In this document: piece by piece, positions 33,838 through 41,327 of the stretch | Layout: each line of letters opens with the position of its first letter | Position numbering within the stretch: the stretch's first letter is position 1 | Assembly: GCF_900090105.1 (NCBI RefSeq) | Contig: NZ_FMDM01000013.1 | Coordinates: forward strand, 62,001 to 126,000 | Length of the DNA stretch: 64,000 bases | Origin: Micromonospora humi | GTDB taxonomy: Bacteria; Actinomycetota; Actinomycetes; Mycobacteriales; Micromonosporaceae | Reading direction: 5' to 3' | Translations under genes and position numbers: made by a program | Notes under the pieces: generated by a model | The model's database searches: none | What the model was told of the DNA's origin: nothing | What the model saw: only the letters and a program-made list of their open reading frames with translations

Positions 33838-34069
33838 AACTACAGCGATGTCAAGGGTGACGCTCGGAAAAACTCCGAACAGTGAGCGGGCTCACCACCC
33901 ATTTGTCCCGGTTTGCGAGGGCTCTCGTTACCCGGCGTGCCACAGTCGAGGATCAATATAGTACGGTCTGCGTGACGTTGCTGACATTTCCGGCACCCTT
34001 CCTCGGCGTGGCGGCCACCTCACCCTCTGCGGTGGGGGGTCCGCGTCAACCGACGGGGATACCCGAGAC

Positions 34070-35020
34070 CTAGCAGATTACTCTCAGTGCGGCCGGCACG
34101 GAGGTGAATCTGACTTTTTCCCGTTCGCCGAGATAGTCGCCGTCCAGCTGGAACGGCAGCGGCCGCGTCGTGACCAGCGTGAACTCCGACAGGTCGTGCA
34201 ACCGGAGCACCTGCTTGCCGTGCGGATCGGGCTGCCGGGAGAAGAACTGGGTCACCGTCCGTGCGGTGCTCGCCACCTTGAGCTGCCGGATGGCGAGCAC
34301 GTCGAGCCCGAGGTCGAACGACGCCTCCGGATTCGGGTTGATCTCCCGGTCGCCGAGGAAGGTCCACGGTGCGGTGTTCTGGATGATGGCGGTCGCCAGC
34401 TCGGTCGCCGGGGCCTCACCGGGGCGCTCCAACGTGATCGACGGGTGGCGGCGGTCCGAGCCGACGAAGTACTGGCTCGCGGTGGAGCGGAAGTAGAGCG
34501 CCGGCGTGGAGACGCGCCCACGCTTGCGGGCCTGCTCCACCCGGCGGATGACGGCCGCGTCGAGCCCGAAGCCCGCGCAGAACGTGAAGTAGCGGTCGTC
34601 CGCCCGGCCCAGGCCGATGGTGCGCGAACGGCCCAGCCGCAGCCCCTCCAGGATCATGCTGGTGCCGTCCGGCCACTCCCGCGGCAGGCCGAGGGCGCGG
34701 GCGAAGACGTTCGTCGAGCCGCCCGGGACGGTGGCCAGCGCCGGCAGCCGCTCGGCCGACGTCGGCCCGGTGCGGAACGTCGGCGGCTCCGCCGCCATCA
34801 ACCCGTTGACCACCTCGTTGACCGTGCCGTCACCGCCGAGCGTGACGACCAGGTCCACACCCTCCTGGGCGGCCTCCCGGGCCAGATCCATGGCGTGGCC
34901 CCGTCGGCGGGTGTAGCGCACCGACAGGTCGACTTCACTGCGCAGAGCCCGGACCAGCACGTCCCGGCTGCGCTCGCTTGTGGTGGTGGCCTTCGGATTG
35001 ACCACCAGGACGGCCCGCAT
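34070..35020 (-). CDS. Diacylglycerol kinase-family lipid kinase
   Basis: A 316-residue DAGKc-domain protein (YegS/DgkB/sphingosine-kinase fold) that would transfer phosphate from ATP to a lipid. The nucleotide-binding motif VVTLGGDGTVNEVVNGL lies at about residues 58-74, then LATVPGGSTNVFARALGLP and the Asp-rich FCAGFGLDAAVIRRVE. The C-terminal domain is the usual beta-sandwich ending with QLDGDYLGE. Lipid substrate unknown. ATG 35020 is supported by TAATGT 7 nt upstream. It shares the promoter spacer with the membrane-protein gene at 35064. Confidence 0.88.
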   Translation of the reverse strand: MRAVLVVNPKATTTSERSRDVLVRALRSEVDLSVRYTRRRGHAMDLAREAAQEGVDLVVTLGGDGTVNEVVNGLMAAEPPTFRTGPTSAERLPALATVPGGSTNVFARALGLPREWPDGTSMILEGLRLGRSRTIGLGRADDRYFTFCAGFGLDAAVIRRVEQARKRGRVSTPALYFRSTASQYFVGSDRRHPSITLERPGEAPATELATAIIQNTAPWTFLGDREINPNPEASFDLGLDVLAIRQLKVASTARTVTQFFSRQPDPHGKQVLRLHDLSEFTLVTTRPLPFQLDGDYLGEREKVRFTSVPAALRVIC

Positions 35021-35027
35021 GGGCGGC

Positions 35028-35033
35028 ACATTA
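35028..35033 (-). promoter_or_regulatory. -10 box TAATGT, leaderless promoter of the lipid-kinase gene
   Basis: Minus-strand TAATGT ends 7 nt before the ATG at 35020, in a 43-nt divergent spacer that also carries a plus-strand box. Confidence 0.55.
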
Positions 35034-35050
35034 CCGCGCCTACCCACCGG

Positions 35051-35056
35051 TATCGT
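35051..35056 (+). promoter_or_regulatory. -10 box TATCGT, leaderless promoter of the 35064 gene
   Basis: TATCGT ends 7 nt before the GTG at 35064. The two divergent -10 boxes in this spacer are only 17 nt apart. Confidence 0.55.
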
Positions 35057-35063
35057 GGCGGCC

Positions 35064-35468
35064 GTGACGATCGACTCCGACCCGGTCCCCGGCCCGCTCC
35101 GCGCGGCGGTGCTCCTGCTGCGCGCCGAGGCGGTGGCGCTCGGGCTGGTCGCGGTGTGGCTGATCTGGTCGGATCTCACCGCGACCACCACCGACCTGAC
35201 CTCCGCGCTGCTGGTGACCGCGTTCGCGGTCGGCGGCGCGGCGGCCCTCTGGGCGCTCGGTGGGGCGTTGTCACGCCGCCGGGCCGGTGCCCGCGCGCCC
35301 GCCATCGTGCTCCAGCTCATGCTGATGCCGATCGGGTTCTTCATGATCCAGGGCGGGATGGGCTGGCTCGGCGTGCCGCTGATGGCGCTCGGGCTCGGCG
35401 TGGCCGGGCTGCTGGTCAGCGGCCCGACGAACCGGGCGCTCGGCTTCGGCGACCCGGCCGGCCGCTGA
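35064..35468 (+). CDS. Small four-helix membrane protein
   Basis: A 134-residue protein with four hydrophobic helices (LLLRAEAVALGLVAVWLIW; LLVTAFAVGGAAALWALGG; PAIVLQLMLMPIGFFMIQGG; GVPLMALGLGVAGLLV) and little else. No catalytic motif. GTG 35064 is supported by the TATCGT box. Function unknown. M. tuberculosis has a small integral membrane protein in the comparable position (Rv3217c), from memory. Confidence 0.7.
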   Translation: MTIDSDPVPGPLRAAVLLLRAEAVALGLVAVWLIWSDLTATTTDLTSALLVTAFAVGGAAALWALGGALSRRRAGARAPAIVLQLMLMPIGFFMIQGGMGWLGVPLMALGLGVAGLLVSGPTNRALGFGDPAGR

Positions 35469-35535
35469 CCGCCCACCGGTGCCTCCGCGCCGTGGCCGAT
35501 CGCAGCGGGCCGGCGCGACCCCCGGCCCGGACCGG

Positions 35536-35943
35536 TCAGAAGCCGCCGGAGCGGCGGGTCAGCAGCGAGATGGTGGCCCGGCCGTCGGCCGCCCGGGCAC
35601 CCGCCGAGGTGGTCAACGCGGTGAGCACCTTCCAGGCGAAGGACGACTCGGACGGGAGCGTGGCCCCGCGCACGGTCGGCACGGTCACCTCGACGGTGAG
35701 CGCGTCCTCGGTGACCGCGAAGCGGCACTCCAACTCGGCGTCACGGGTGGCGATGGCGAGCAGCATGGCGCACGCCTCGTCGACCGCGATGCGCAGGTCC
35801 TCGATCTCGTCGAGGGCGAACTGGAGTCGGGCCGCGAGCCCGGCCGTGGCGGTGCGGAGCACGCCGAGGTAGCCACCGTCGGCGGGCACGGTGAGGTGCA
35901 CGACGTCGTCATCCGTCGTCGGCTGCCCGGTCAGTTGAGTCAC
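35536..35943 (-). CDS. RsbW-like anti-sigma ATPase
   Basis: A 135-residue GHKL-fold protein with LRIAVDEACAMLLAIA (N-box with DEA) and a compact C-terminal ATP lid ESSFAWKVLTALTTSA. It looks like RsbW/UsfX, which bind stress sigma factors of the SigF/SigB group, but the G1 box is poorly conserved and no sigma gene is adjacent. GTG start with a run of G (GGGGGGATGA) upstream on its strand. It stands 33 nt after the GNAT gene on the same strand and may be the third gene of the sodN operon. Confidence 0.72.
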   Translation of the reverse strand: MTQLTGQPTTDDDVVHLTVPADGGYLGVLRTATAGLAARLQFALDEIEDLRIAVDEACAMLLAIATRDAELECRFAVTEDALTVEVTVPTVRGATLPSESSFAWKVLTALTTSAGARAADGRATISLLTRRSGGF

Positions 35944-35975
35944 GGCTCATCCCCCCGGTGCGGGACTCTACCCGG

Positions 35976-36500
35976 TCAGGCGGCCGGGCGCGTGGGTGCG
36001 GGCGTCGCCTGTGCGGCGAGGTCGCGCAGCGCGGCCCCGGCCAGCCGGTACGGCGTCCACTCGTCCATCGGCGTGGCGCCGATCGCGGCGTAGAAGCGGG
36101 CCGCCGGATTCCAGTTGATCATCCACCACTCGAGTCGCCGGTAGCCACGCTCGACGCAGATCGCGGCCAGGGCGGCCAGCAGCAGCCGACCGGCGCCGCT
36201 GCCCCGGGCGTCCGGCCGGACATAGAGATCCTCCAGGTAGATGCCGTGCACGCCGGCCCAGGTGGAGAAGTTGAGGAACCAGAGGGCGAAGCCCACCGGG
36301 TGGTCCGCGGCGTCCACCGCGACGTGTCCGAACAGCGCCGGCTGCGGACCGAACAGTGCGGTGTGGAGCTGGTCGTCGGTCAGGTGGCACTGCTCCGGGG
36401 CGCGCTCGTACGCGGCGAGTTCGTGCACCATGACGACGACGGCCGGCACGTCCTCGGGACGTACCGGCCGGATCGTCGGTGCCGTGGCGGGCGACGTCAC
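35976..36500 (-). CDS. GNAT acetyltransferase (diamine/spermidine-type), downstream of sodN
   Basis: A 174-residue N-acetyltransferase. YLEDLYVRPDARGSGAGRLLLAALA is the acetyl-CoA motif A, with WMINWNPAARFYAAIGA as motif B; GVHGIYLEDLYV is typical of the SSAT-like subgroup. GTG overlaps the sodN stop by 4 nt, so it is translated from the sodN transcript. Its connection with superoxide detoxification is unexplained. Confidence 0.85.
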   Translation of the reverse strand: MTSPATAPTIRPVRPEDVPAVVVMVHELAAYERAPEQCHLTDDQLHTALFGPQPALFGHVAVDAADHPVGFALWFLNFSTWAGVHGIYLEDLYVRPDARGSGAGRLLLAALAAICVERGYRRLEWWMINWNPAARFYAAIGATPMDEWTPYRLAGAALRDLAAQATPAPTRPAA

Positions 36501-36901
36501 GCCTGCTTGGTCTCCCAGAAGATCTTGGAGATCTCGTCGATCTTCGAGAGCAACTCGTCGGCCTTGGCCGGGTCGGTGCCGCCCTTGGCGCCGGCCGCAC
36601 CGGCCAGCTTGGTGGCCTCGTTGAAGAGCTGGTGCAGGTGCGGGTACTTCTCGAAGTGCTGCGGCTTGAAGTAGTCGGTCCAGAGCACCCACAGGTGGTG
36701 CTTGACCAGGTCGGCCCGCTGCTCCTTGATCAGGATGGCGCGGGTGCGGAACTCCGGGTCGGTGTTCGCCTGGTACTTCTCGCAGATCATTTTGACCGAC
36801 TCGGCCTCGATCCGGGCCTGAGCCGGGTCGTAGACGCCGCAGGGCAGGTCACAGTGGGCACTGGCGGTCGTACGGGGCATGAGGATGCGAGGAAGGCGCA
36901 T
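36497..36901 (-). CDS. sodN: Nickel-dependent superoxide dismutase
   Basis: Converts superoxide to oxygen and hydrogen peroxide with a Ni centre. After a 15-residue propeptide (MRLPRILMPRTTASA) the mature protein starts with the nickel hook HCDLPCGVY, in which His1, Cys2 and Cys6 are ligands. The 134-residue precursor has the four-helix body expected of the family. GGAGG lies 7 nt upstream of the ATG. The processing protease gene is divergent, 83 nt away. Confidence 0.97.
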   Translation of the reverse strand: MRLPRILMPRTTASAHCDLPCGVYDPAQARIEAESVKMICEKYQANTDPEFRTRAILIKEQRADLVKHHLWVLWTDYFKPQHFEKYPHLHQLFNEATKLAGAAGAKGGTDPAKADELLSKIDEISKIFWETKQA

Positions 36902-36984
36902 CAGGGTCCTCCACGGGATGTTTGCGATGATCCAAGACGACATTACTCCTGGAGATGCTTTCCAGCGGGCGGGAGGTGAAACCC

Positions 36985-37293
36985 GTGCTGCCCGTCCTGA
37001 TCACCGGCCCGTCCATGTCGCCGACGCTGCGCCACGGCGACGCGGTGCTGGTCCGCACCGGTGGCCGCCCGGTCCGCGCCGGCGACGTGGTGATCGCGGT
37101 CTTCCGCAGCCGCCCCGACCTGCTGGTGGTCAAGCGGGCGGTCGAGCCGCGGGACGGCGGCTGGTGGCTGCGCGGCGACAACGACCTGGTCACCGACGAC
37201 TCCCGGGCGTACGGGGTGGCCGACGTGCGCGGCCGGGTGGTGCTCCGCTGGTGGCCGCGCCCCGGCCGGATCAGGGGCGGACAGGGGTGGTGA
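36985..37293 (+). CDS. sodX: Nickel-SOD maturation protease (S26 signal-peptidase-like)
   Basis: A 102-residue S26-family serine protease predicted to remove the Ni-SOD propeptide. The catalytic Ser is in TGPSMSPTL (Ser10) and the general-base Lys in LLVVKRAV (about Lys50); the box DNDLVTDDSR matches the C-terminal S26 motif. It lacks a transmembrane anchor, unlike type I signal peptidases. GTG 36985 is chosen because GGGAGG lies 8 nt upstream; GTG 36976 and ATG 36955 are in frame. The gene is divergent from sodN rather than directly downstream. Confidence 0.88.
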   Translation: MLPVLITGPSMSPTLRHGDAVLVRTGGRPVRAGDVVIAVFRSRPDLLVVKRAVEPRDGGWWLRGDNDLVTDDSRAYGVADVRGRVVLRWWPRPGRIRGGQGW

Positions 37294-37442
37294 TGGATAT
37301 GACCCCGCTCACATCCTGGGAGCCGGTGCGTGACTATGCTCGGAAAGTGCCCGGGTGACCCCCCGCACCGCCGCCCCGCCGGTCGCTGACCTCCGCTGAC
37401 CGCGCCGGCCGGTCCGTCTGCTCGACAGATCCTGGAGTCACC

Positions 37443-38618
37443 ATGTCTGCGTCCACCCCGGACCCCGCCGATCCCGTCTTCCGACTGCACGTCGGCGGCA
37501 AGATGGCCGTCGCCTCCACCGTGCCGCTGACCAGCCGGGAGGACCTCTCCCTCGCGTACACCCCGGGGGTGGCCCGGGTGTGCGAGGCGATCGCCGCCGA
37601 CCCCACCCTCGCCGACACCTACACCTGGGTGTCGCACACCGTCGCCGTGGTCACCGACGGCTCCGCCGTGCTCGGCCTGGGCAACATCGGCCCGCGTGCC
37701 GCACTGCCCGTGATGGAGGGCAAGGCCGTGCTGTTCAAGCAGTTCGCCGGCGTGGACGCGGTGCCGGTCTGCCTGGACACCCAGGACGTGGACGAGATCG
37801 TCGCGACGGTGAAGGCGCTCGCGCCCTCGTTCGGCGGGATCAACCTGGAGGACATCAGCGCGCCCCGCTGCTTCGAGGTGGAACGCCGGCTGGACGAGGC
37901 GCTCGACATCCCGGTCTTCCACGACGACCAGCACGGCACCGCGATCGTGGTGCTGGCCGCGCTGCGCAACGCGGCGACGCTGCTCAACCGCAAGCTCGGC
38001 GACCTGCGGGTGGCGGTCAGCGGCGCCGGCGCGGCCGGGGTGGCGGTGACCAAGATGCTGATCGCCGGCGGCGTCGACCCGGCCCGGGTGGTGGTGTGCG
38101 ACTCGCGCGGCATCATCGGCCGGCACCGCGAACTCACCGGCACCAAGGCCGAGCTGGCCGACCTCACCAACGCCGACGGCCGCCAGGGCGACGTCACCGA
38201 GGCGCTGCGCGACGCGGACGTGCTGATCGGCGTCTCCGGCGGCCAGATCCCCGAGGCGGCGGTGGCCGGCATGGCCCCCGGCGGCATCGTGTTCGCGCTG
38301 GCCAACCCCACCCCGGAGGTGCACCCCGAGGTGGCCGGCCGGCACGTCGCGGTGGTCGCCACCGGGCGCAGCGACTACCCCAACCAGATCAACAACGTGC
38401 TGGCGTTCCCCGGGGTGTTCCGCGGCGCGCTGGACGCCGGGGCCACCCGGATCACCGACGCGATGAAGGTGGCCGCCGCCGACGCCATCGCCGGCGTGGT
38501 CGCCGAGTCGCTGACCGCGGACGCGATCGTGCCGTCCCCGCTCGACCCGCGCGTCGCCCCCGCGGTCGCCTCGGCGGTGGCCGACGCCGCCCGCCGCGAC
38601 GGGGTCGCCCGCCGCTGA
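37443..38618 (+). CDS. NAD(P)-dependent malic enzyme
   Basis: Oxidative decarboxylation of malate to pyruvate. The 391-residue protein is the short bacterial form without a phosphotransacetylase domain. Motifs: LSLAYTPGVARVCEAI (active-site Tyr), GKAVLFKQFAGVDA, NLEDISAPRCFEVE, FHDDQHGTAIV (metal and malate site) and the Rossmann segment VAVSGAGAAGVAVTKML. Whether it prefers NAD or NADP cannot be decided. ATG 37443 lies after CTGGAGTCACC. A repeat (copy B) follows the stop by 2 nt. Confidence 0.94.
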   Translation: MSASTPDPADPVFRLHVGGKMAVASTVPLTSREDLSLAYTPGVARVCEAIAADPTLADTYTWVSHTVAVVTDGSAVLGLGNIGPRAALPVMEGKAVLFKQFAGVDAVPVCLDTQDVDEIVATVKALAPSFGGINLEDISAPRCFEVERRLDEALDIPVFHDDQHGTAIVVLAALRNAATLLNRKLGDLRVAVSGAGAAGVAVTKMLIAGGVDPARVVVCDSRGIIGRHRELTGTKAELADLTNADGRQGDVTEALRDADVLIGVSGGQIPEAAVAGMAPGGIVFALANPTPEVHPEVAGRHVAVVATGRSDYPNQINNVLAFPGVFRGALDAGATRITDAMKVAAADAIAGVVAESLTADAIVPSPLDPRVAPAVASAVADAARRDGVARR

Positions 38619-38620
38619 GG

Positions 38621-38676
38621 TGTAAGGAGGGACCCCTCCTTAACGCCTCCGGTAGAGGAAGGGCCCCTTCTTAACG
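38621..38676. repeat. GGGGCCCC/TTAAC composite repeat, copy B
   Basis: GTAAGGAGGGACCCCTCCTTAACG, shown here in parts as GTAAGGAGGGACCCC plus TCCTTAACG, then CCTCCGGTAGAGG and AAGGGGCCCC-TTC-TTAACG. The first palindrome reads GGGACCCC, the second GGGGCCCC. It fills the space between the malic enzyme stop and the next promoter. Confidence 0.8.
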
Positions 38677-38690
38677 CCCGCTCAGCTTGT

Positions 38691-38696
38691 TACCGT
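38691..38696 (+). promoter_or_regulatory. -10 box TACCGT, leaderless promoter of the dehydrogenase gene
   Basis: TACCGT ends 7 nt before the ATG at 38704, just downstream of repeat copy B. Confidence 0.5.
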
Positions 38697-38703
38697 GCCG
38701 ATC

Positions 38704-39657
38704 ATGCGTGCTGCCTATGCCTCGGCCTTCGACGCCGACAACCCGCTCGCCGCGCTCGCCGTCGGCGACCGCCCCGAGCCGACCCACCCGCAGGACGACT
38801 GGGTCACCGTGCGGGTGCGGGCCAGCTCGCTCAACCACCACGACCTCTGGTCGCTGCGCGGCGTGGGCCTCACCGCCGACCAGCTCCCGATGATCCTGGG
38901 CTGCGACGCGGTCGGCACCGACCCGGACGGCAACGAGATGGTCCTCTACCCGGTCGTGCCCACCCCGGGCGACCCGCGCGGGGTCTCCATCCTCTCCGAG
39001 CACTACCAGGGCACGTTCGCCGAGCTGGTCGCCGTACCCCGGACGAACCTGCTGCCGCTGCCCGACGGCCTGTCGGCCACCGACGCGGCGTGCCTGCCCA
39101 CGGCCTGGCTCACCGCGTGGCGGATGCTCACCACCAAGGGCCGGGTCGCCGACGGCGAGTCGGTGCTGGTCCAGGGCGCCGGGGGTGGCGTGGCCACCGC
39201 GGCGGTCGCGCTCGCCGTCGCGCTCGGCAAGCGGGTGTACGCGACCAGCCGCGACGCCGCGAAGCGGGAGCGGATCGCCGAACTGGGCGCCACCGCGCTG
39301 GAGCCCGGCGCCCGGCTGCCGGAGCGGGTCGACGTGGTGATCGAGACGGTCGGCGCGGCCACCTTCGACCACTCGCTGAAGTCGGCCGCCCCGATGGCCC
39401 GGATCGTGGTCTCCGGCGCCACCGCCGGGCACGAGCCCACTGTCAACCTGCGCCGCGTCTTCGCCATGCAGCTGGAGATCCTCGGCACCTCCATGGGCAC
39501 CCCGGACGAGTTGGCCGAGCTGCTCGCGTTCTGCGCCGAGCACGGGGTCCGCCCGGTGGTGGACCGGGTCGTGCCGTTCAGCCGGATCGACGAGGCGTTC
39601 GCGCGGCTGCACTCCGGCGACGTCTTCGGCAAGGTGGTCGTCGACCACACGGCGTGA
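38704..39657 (+). CDS. Zinc-less MDR-family quinone/alcohol dehydrogenase
   Basis: A 317-residue medium-chain dehydrogenase/reductase. N-terminal GroES-like domain (VTVRVRASSLNHHDLWSLRG; ILGCDAVGTD), then a Rossmann domain with VLVQGAGGGVATAAVALAVALG (about residues 157-178). The structural-zinc Cys cluster is absent, as in quinone oxidoreductases. Substrate unknown. ATG 38704 is supported by the TACCGT box. The gene is bounded by repeat copies B and C. Confidence 0.88.
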   Translation: MRAAYASAFDADNPLAALAVGDRPEPTHPQDDWVTVRVRASSLNHHDLWSLRGVGLTADQLPMILGCDAVGTDPDGNEMVLYPVVPTPGDPRGVSILSEHYQGTFAELVAVPRTNLLPLPDGLSATDAACLPTAWLTAWRMLTTKGRVADGESVLVQGAGGGVATAAVALAVALGKRVYATSRDAAKRERIAELGATALEPGARLPERVDVVIETVGAATFDHSLKSAAPMARIVVSGATAGHEPTVNLRRVFAMQLEILGTSMGTPDELAELLAFCAEHGVRPVVDRVVPFSRIDEAFARLHSGDVFGKVVVDHTA

Positions 39658-39659
39658 GG

Positions 39660-39715
39660 TGTTAAGCGGGGCCCCCGCCTCTACCGCAGGCGTTAAGCGG
39701 GGGCCCCGCCTTACA
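39660..39715. repeat. GGGGCCCC/TTAAC composite repeat, copy C (inverted)
   Basis: On the minus strand: GTAAGGCGGGGCCCC, CGCTTAACG, CCTGCGGTAGAGG, CGGGGGCCCC-GCTTAACACC. It starts 3 nt after the dehydrogenase stop and its minus-strand TAA (39711-39713) is the stop codon of the convergent hydrolase. Confidence 0.85.
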
Positions 39716-40667
39716 GCCGGTCGTCGAGGGTGGCGACGCCGCCACGAGTCGCGTCGGCAGGGAGGCGCTTCTTCGCGGCGGGATCGCCGTAGAGGGTCCA
39801 GCGGAGGAACTCGACGGTGGTGTCGGCGACCACCCGCAGCGCCTTCCCGTCGCCGAGCAACGCCCGACCGTGGTCACCCTTCGGCAGGCTGAGCATCGCC
39901 TTCGGCCACGGGACCGCGTCGAAGACGGCCTTGCCGGCGGCGTAGGACACCACCTCGTCGGCCTCGCCGTGCACGAACAACTGCGGCGCCGCCGCGCCGG
40001 CGAACGCGGTGCCCACGCCGAGCGCGGTGCCGGCGAACACGATCCCGGCGTCCAACCGCTCGTCCCGGCCGGTGGTGAACAGCCCGATCGTGGTCACCCC
40101 ACCGGCGCTGTGCCCGGTCGCGGCGACCCGTTCCGGATCCAGCCGGCCGCGCAGCGGGTCCCCCGCCGTCTCCCCGAGCGCGAGCACCCGGGTCAACACG
40201 TACGACACGTCGGCCGGCTGGTTGAGCACGTCCAGCGGGTTGCCGTCACCGCCCCGGGAGGTGTGCGGGAAGCGCGGCGCGGCGACCACGAACCCGGCCG
40301 CCGCCCAGCGGGTCAGCAGCACCTGGTAGTCCTCCGGCCGGGCGCCCAGGCCGTGGCTGAACAGCACCACCGGGAACCGCCCGGTGGCCGCCCGGGCGGA
40401 CCGCTCGGCCGTGCCGCCGGCCGCGCCCGTCGCCGGGTACCACAGCGTCACCGGCAGCGGCCGGTCGCCGTCGCGGGTCAGCTTCAGCTGGCGTACCCCG
40501 ACCGCGAAGCTGTTCGTGGGCGCCGTGCCGGCGGCTACCCGCGGACCGGGCGTGGTGGCCCGCGGCGGGCTGTCGGGAGCGGGCCGCCCGGCCGGGGCAG
40601 CCGGCGGCCCGGAACAGCCGGCCAGACCGACGCCGAGCAGCGCAACGGCAACGAGACGATGGCGCAT
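39711..40667 (-). CDS. Secreted alpha/beta-hydrolase lipoprotein
   Basis: A 318-residue predicted lipoprotein: signal peptide MRHRLVAVALLGVGLAGCSG with lipobox LAGC, a Pro-rich linker, then a dienelactone-hydrolase/PAF-acetylhydrolase-like domain. The nucleophile elbow is ATGHSAGGV (about residue 182), the oxyanion region VVLFSHGLGARPEDY, an Asp in HGEADEVVS and a His in KGDHGRAL. Likely an extracytoplasmic esterase or lipase. A paralogue lies at 41424. CACAAT ends 7 nt before the ATG. The stop codon falls within repeat copy C. Confidence 0.87.
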   Translation of the reverse strand: MRHRLVAVALLGVGLAGCSGPPAAPAGRPAPDSPPRATTPGPRVAAGTAPTNSFAVGVRQLKLTRDGDRPLPVTLWYPATGAAGGTAERSARAATGRFPVVLFSHGLGARPEDYQVLLTRWAAAGFVVAAPRFPHTSRGGDGNPLDVLNQPADVSYVLTRVLALGETAGDPLRGRLDPERVAATGHSAGGVTTIGLFTTGRDERLDAGIVFAGTALGVGTAFAGAAAPQLFVHGEADEVVSYAAGKAVFDAVPWPKAMLSLPKGDHGRALLGDGKALRVVADTTVEFLRWTLYGDPAAKKRLPADATRGGVATLDDRL

Positions 40668-40690
40668 GAACCCGATTGTGCCTCGCGATC

Positions 40691-40747
40691 TGAAGGAGGG
40701 GCCCCTTCTTAACGCCTGCGGTAGAGGCGGGGCCCCCGCTTAACACC
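40691..40747. repeat. GGGGCCCC/TTAAC composite repeat, copy D
   Basis: GAAGGAGGGGCCCC-TTCTTAACG, CCTGCGGTAGAGG, CGGGGCCCCCGCTTAACACC. Both halves match copy C closely. It lies between the hydrolase promoter and the 3' end of the nucleotidyltransferase gene. Confidence 0.85.
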
Positions 40748-40768
40748 TCGTGGGGGCGGTGCGGCGGG

Positions 40769-41302
40769 TCAGGCCGGTGGACGGTCGCCGACCGACGCTC
40801 GGAGGCGGGCCACGTCGGCGGCGTCCTTGGCGCGGCGGGGACGCTCCGGCATCCAGACCGGGAACATCTCCTTGAACTCGATCTGCGCGGTGACACTGAT
40901 CACCGGTGCCACCAGCGAGCCGATCCGGCCGGGCGGAGCGGCCAGCATCCCGTCCGGCAGGGCGGTGCCGGCCCACGGCCCGGCGCCGACGACCACCCGG
41001 CCGGCCGGATCCCGCGCCAGGTAGGCGAAGCTCAGTTCCACGTCGTCGTGGATCAGGTCGAGCTGCTTCGCGGCCGGCATCCGGGGATCGGGACGCCAGC
41101 CCCACCCACGGAGCAGGGTGGCCAGCCCGTCGGCGTCGTGCCGCCAGCAGTACCAGTCGACGTCGACGTGCGGGCGGCTCACCGCGCCGAGGTGGAAGTC
41201 CATCGCCCAGCCGCCCCGCAGCCAGACCTCGATCCCGGCCGCGCCGGCCAGGTCGACCACCTCACGGATCGCGTCCAGTTGCCGCCCGGTCACCTCGTCC
41301 AT
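40769..41302 (-). CDS. Nucleotidyltransferase-fold protein (LinA/ANT-like)
   Basis: A 177-residue protein of the aminoglycoside/lincosamide nucleotidyltransferase type. The signature is WLRGGWAMDFHLGAVSRPHVDVDWYCW, with GG-W and the D-x-D metal pair at about residues 46-48. The C-terminal EFKEMFPVWMPERPRRAKDAADVARL is also typical. It could modify an antibiotic or another small molecule; resistance activity should not be assumed. ATG 41302 is supported by TAGCGT 7 nt upstream. Bounded by repeats D and E. Confidence 0.82.
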   Translation of the reverse strand: MDEVTGRQLDAIREVVDLAGAAGIEVWLRGGWAMDFHLGAVSRPHVDVDWYCWRHDADGLATLLRGWGWRPDPRMPAAKQLDLIHDDVELSFAYLARDPAGRVVVGAGPWAGTALPDGMLAAPPGRIGSLVAPVISVTAQIEFKEMFPVWMPERPRRAKDAADVARLRASVGDRPPA

Positions 41303-41309
41303 CGCGGCA

Positions 41310-41315
41310 ACGCTA
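41310..41315 (-). promoter_or_regulatory. -10 box TAGCGT, leaderless promoter of the nucleotidyltransferase gene
   Basis: Minus-strand TAGCGT ends 7 nt before the ATG at 41302, about 12 nt from repeat copy E. Confidence 0.5.
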
Positions 41316-41327
41316 CCGCCGCCGGGG

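Larger units (their letters stand above)
33623..34069. other. 447-nt non-coding region upstream of whiB1, low in GC for this window
   Basis: No convincing gene on either strand; short open frames here lack ribosome-binding sites and homology features. The region holds the whiB1 promoter elements (CRP-like site at 33822, -10 at 33784) and a relatively AT-rich leader (33640-33700) on the whiB1 strand. Confidence 0.7.

Noticed and set aside
36902-36984. Nur (nickel regulator) box in the sodN/sodX spacer
   Set aside because: TTTGCGATGATCCAAG resembles TTGCAA-N5-TTGCAA only on one side; too weak to call.
40769-41302. Aminoglycoside-resistance gene
   Set aside because: The nucleotidyltransferase fold is shared by many non-resistance enzymes; neighbours give no antibiotic context.
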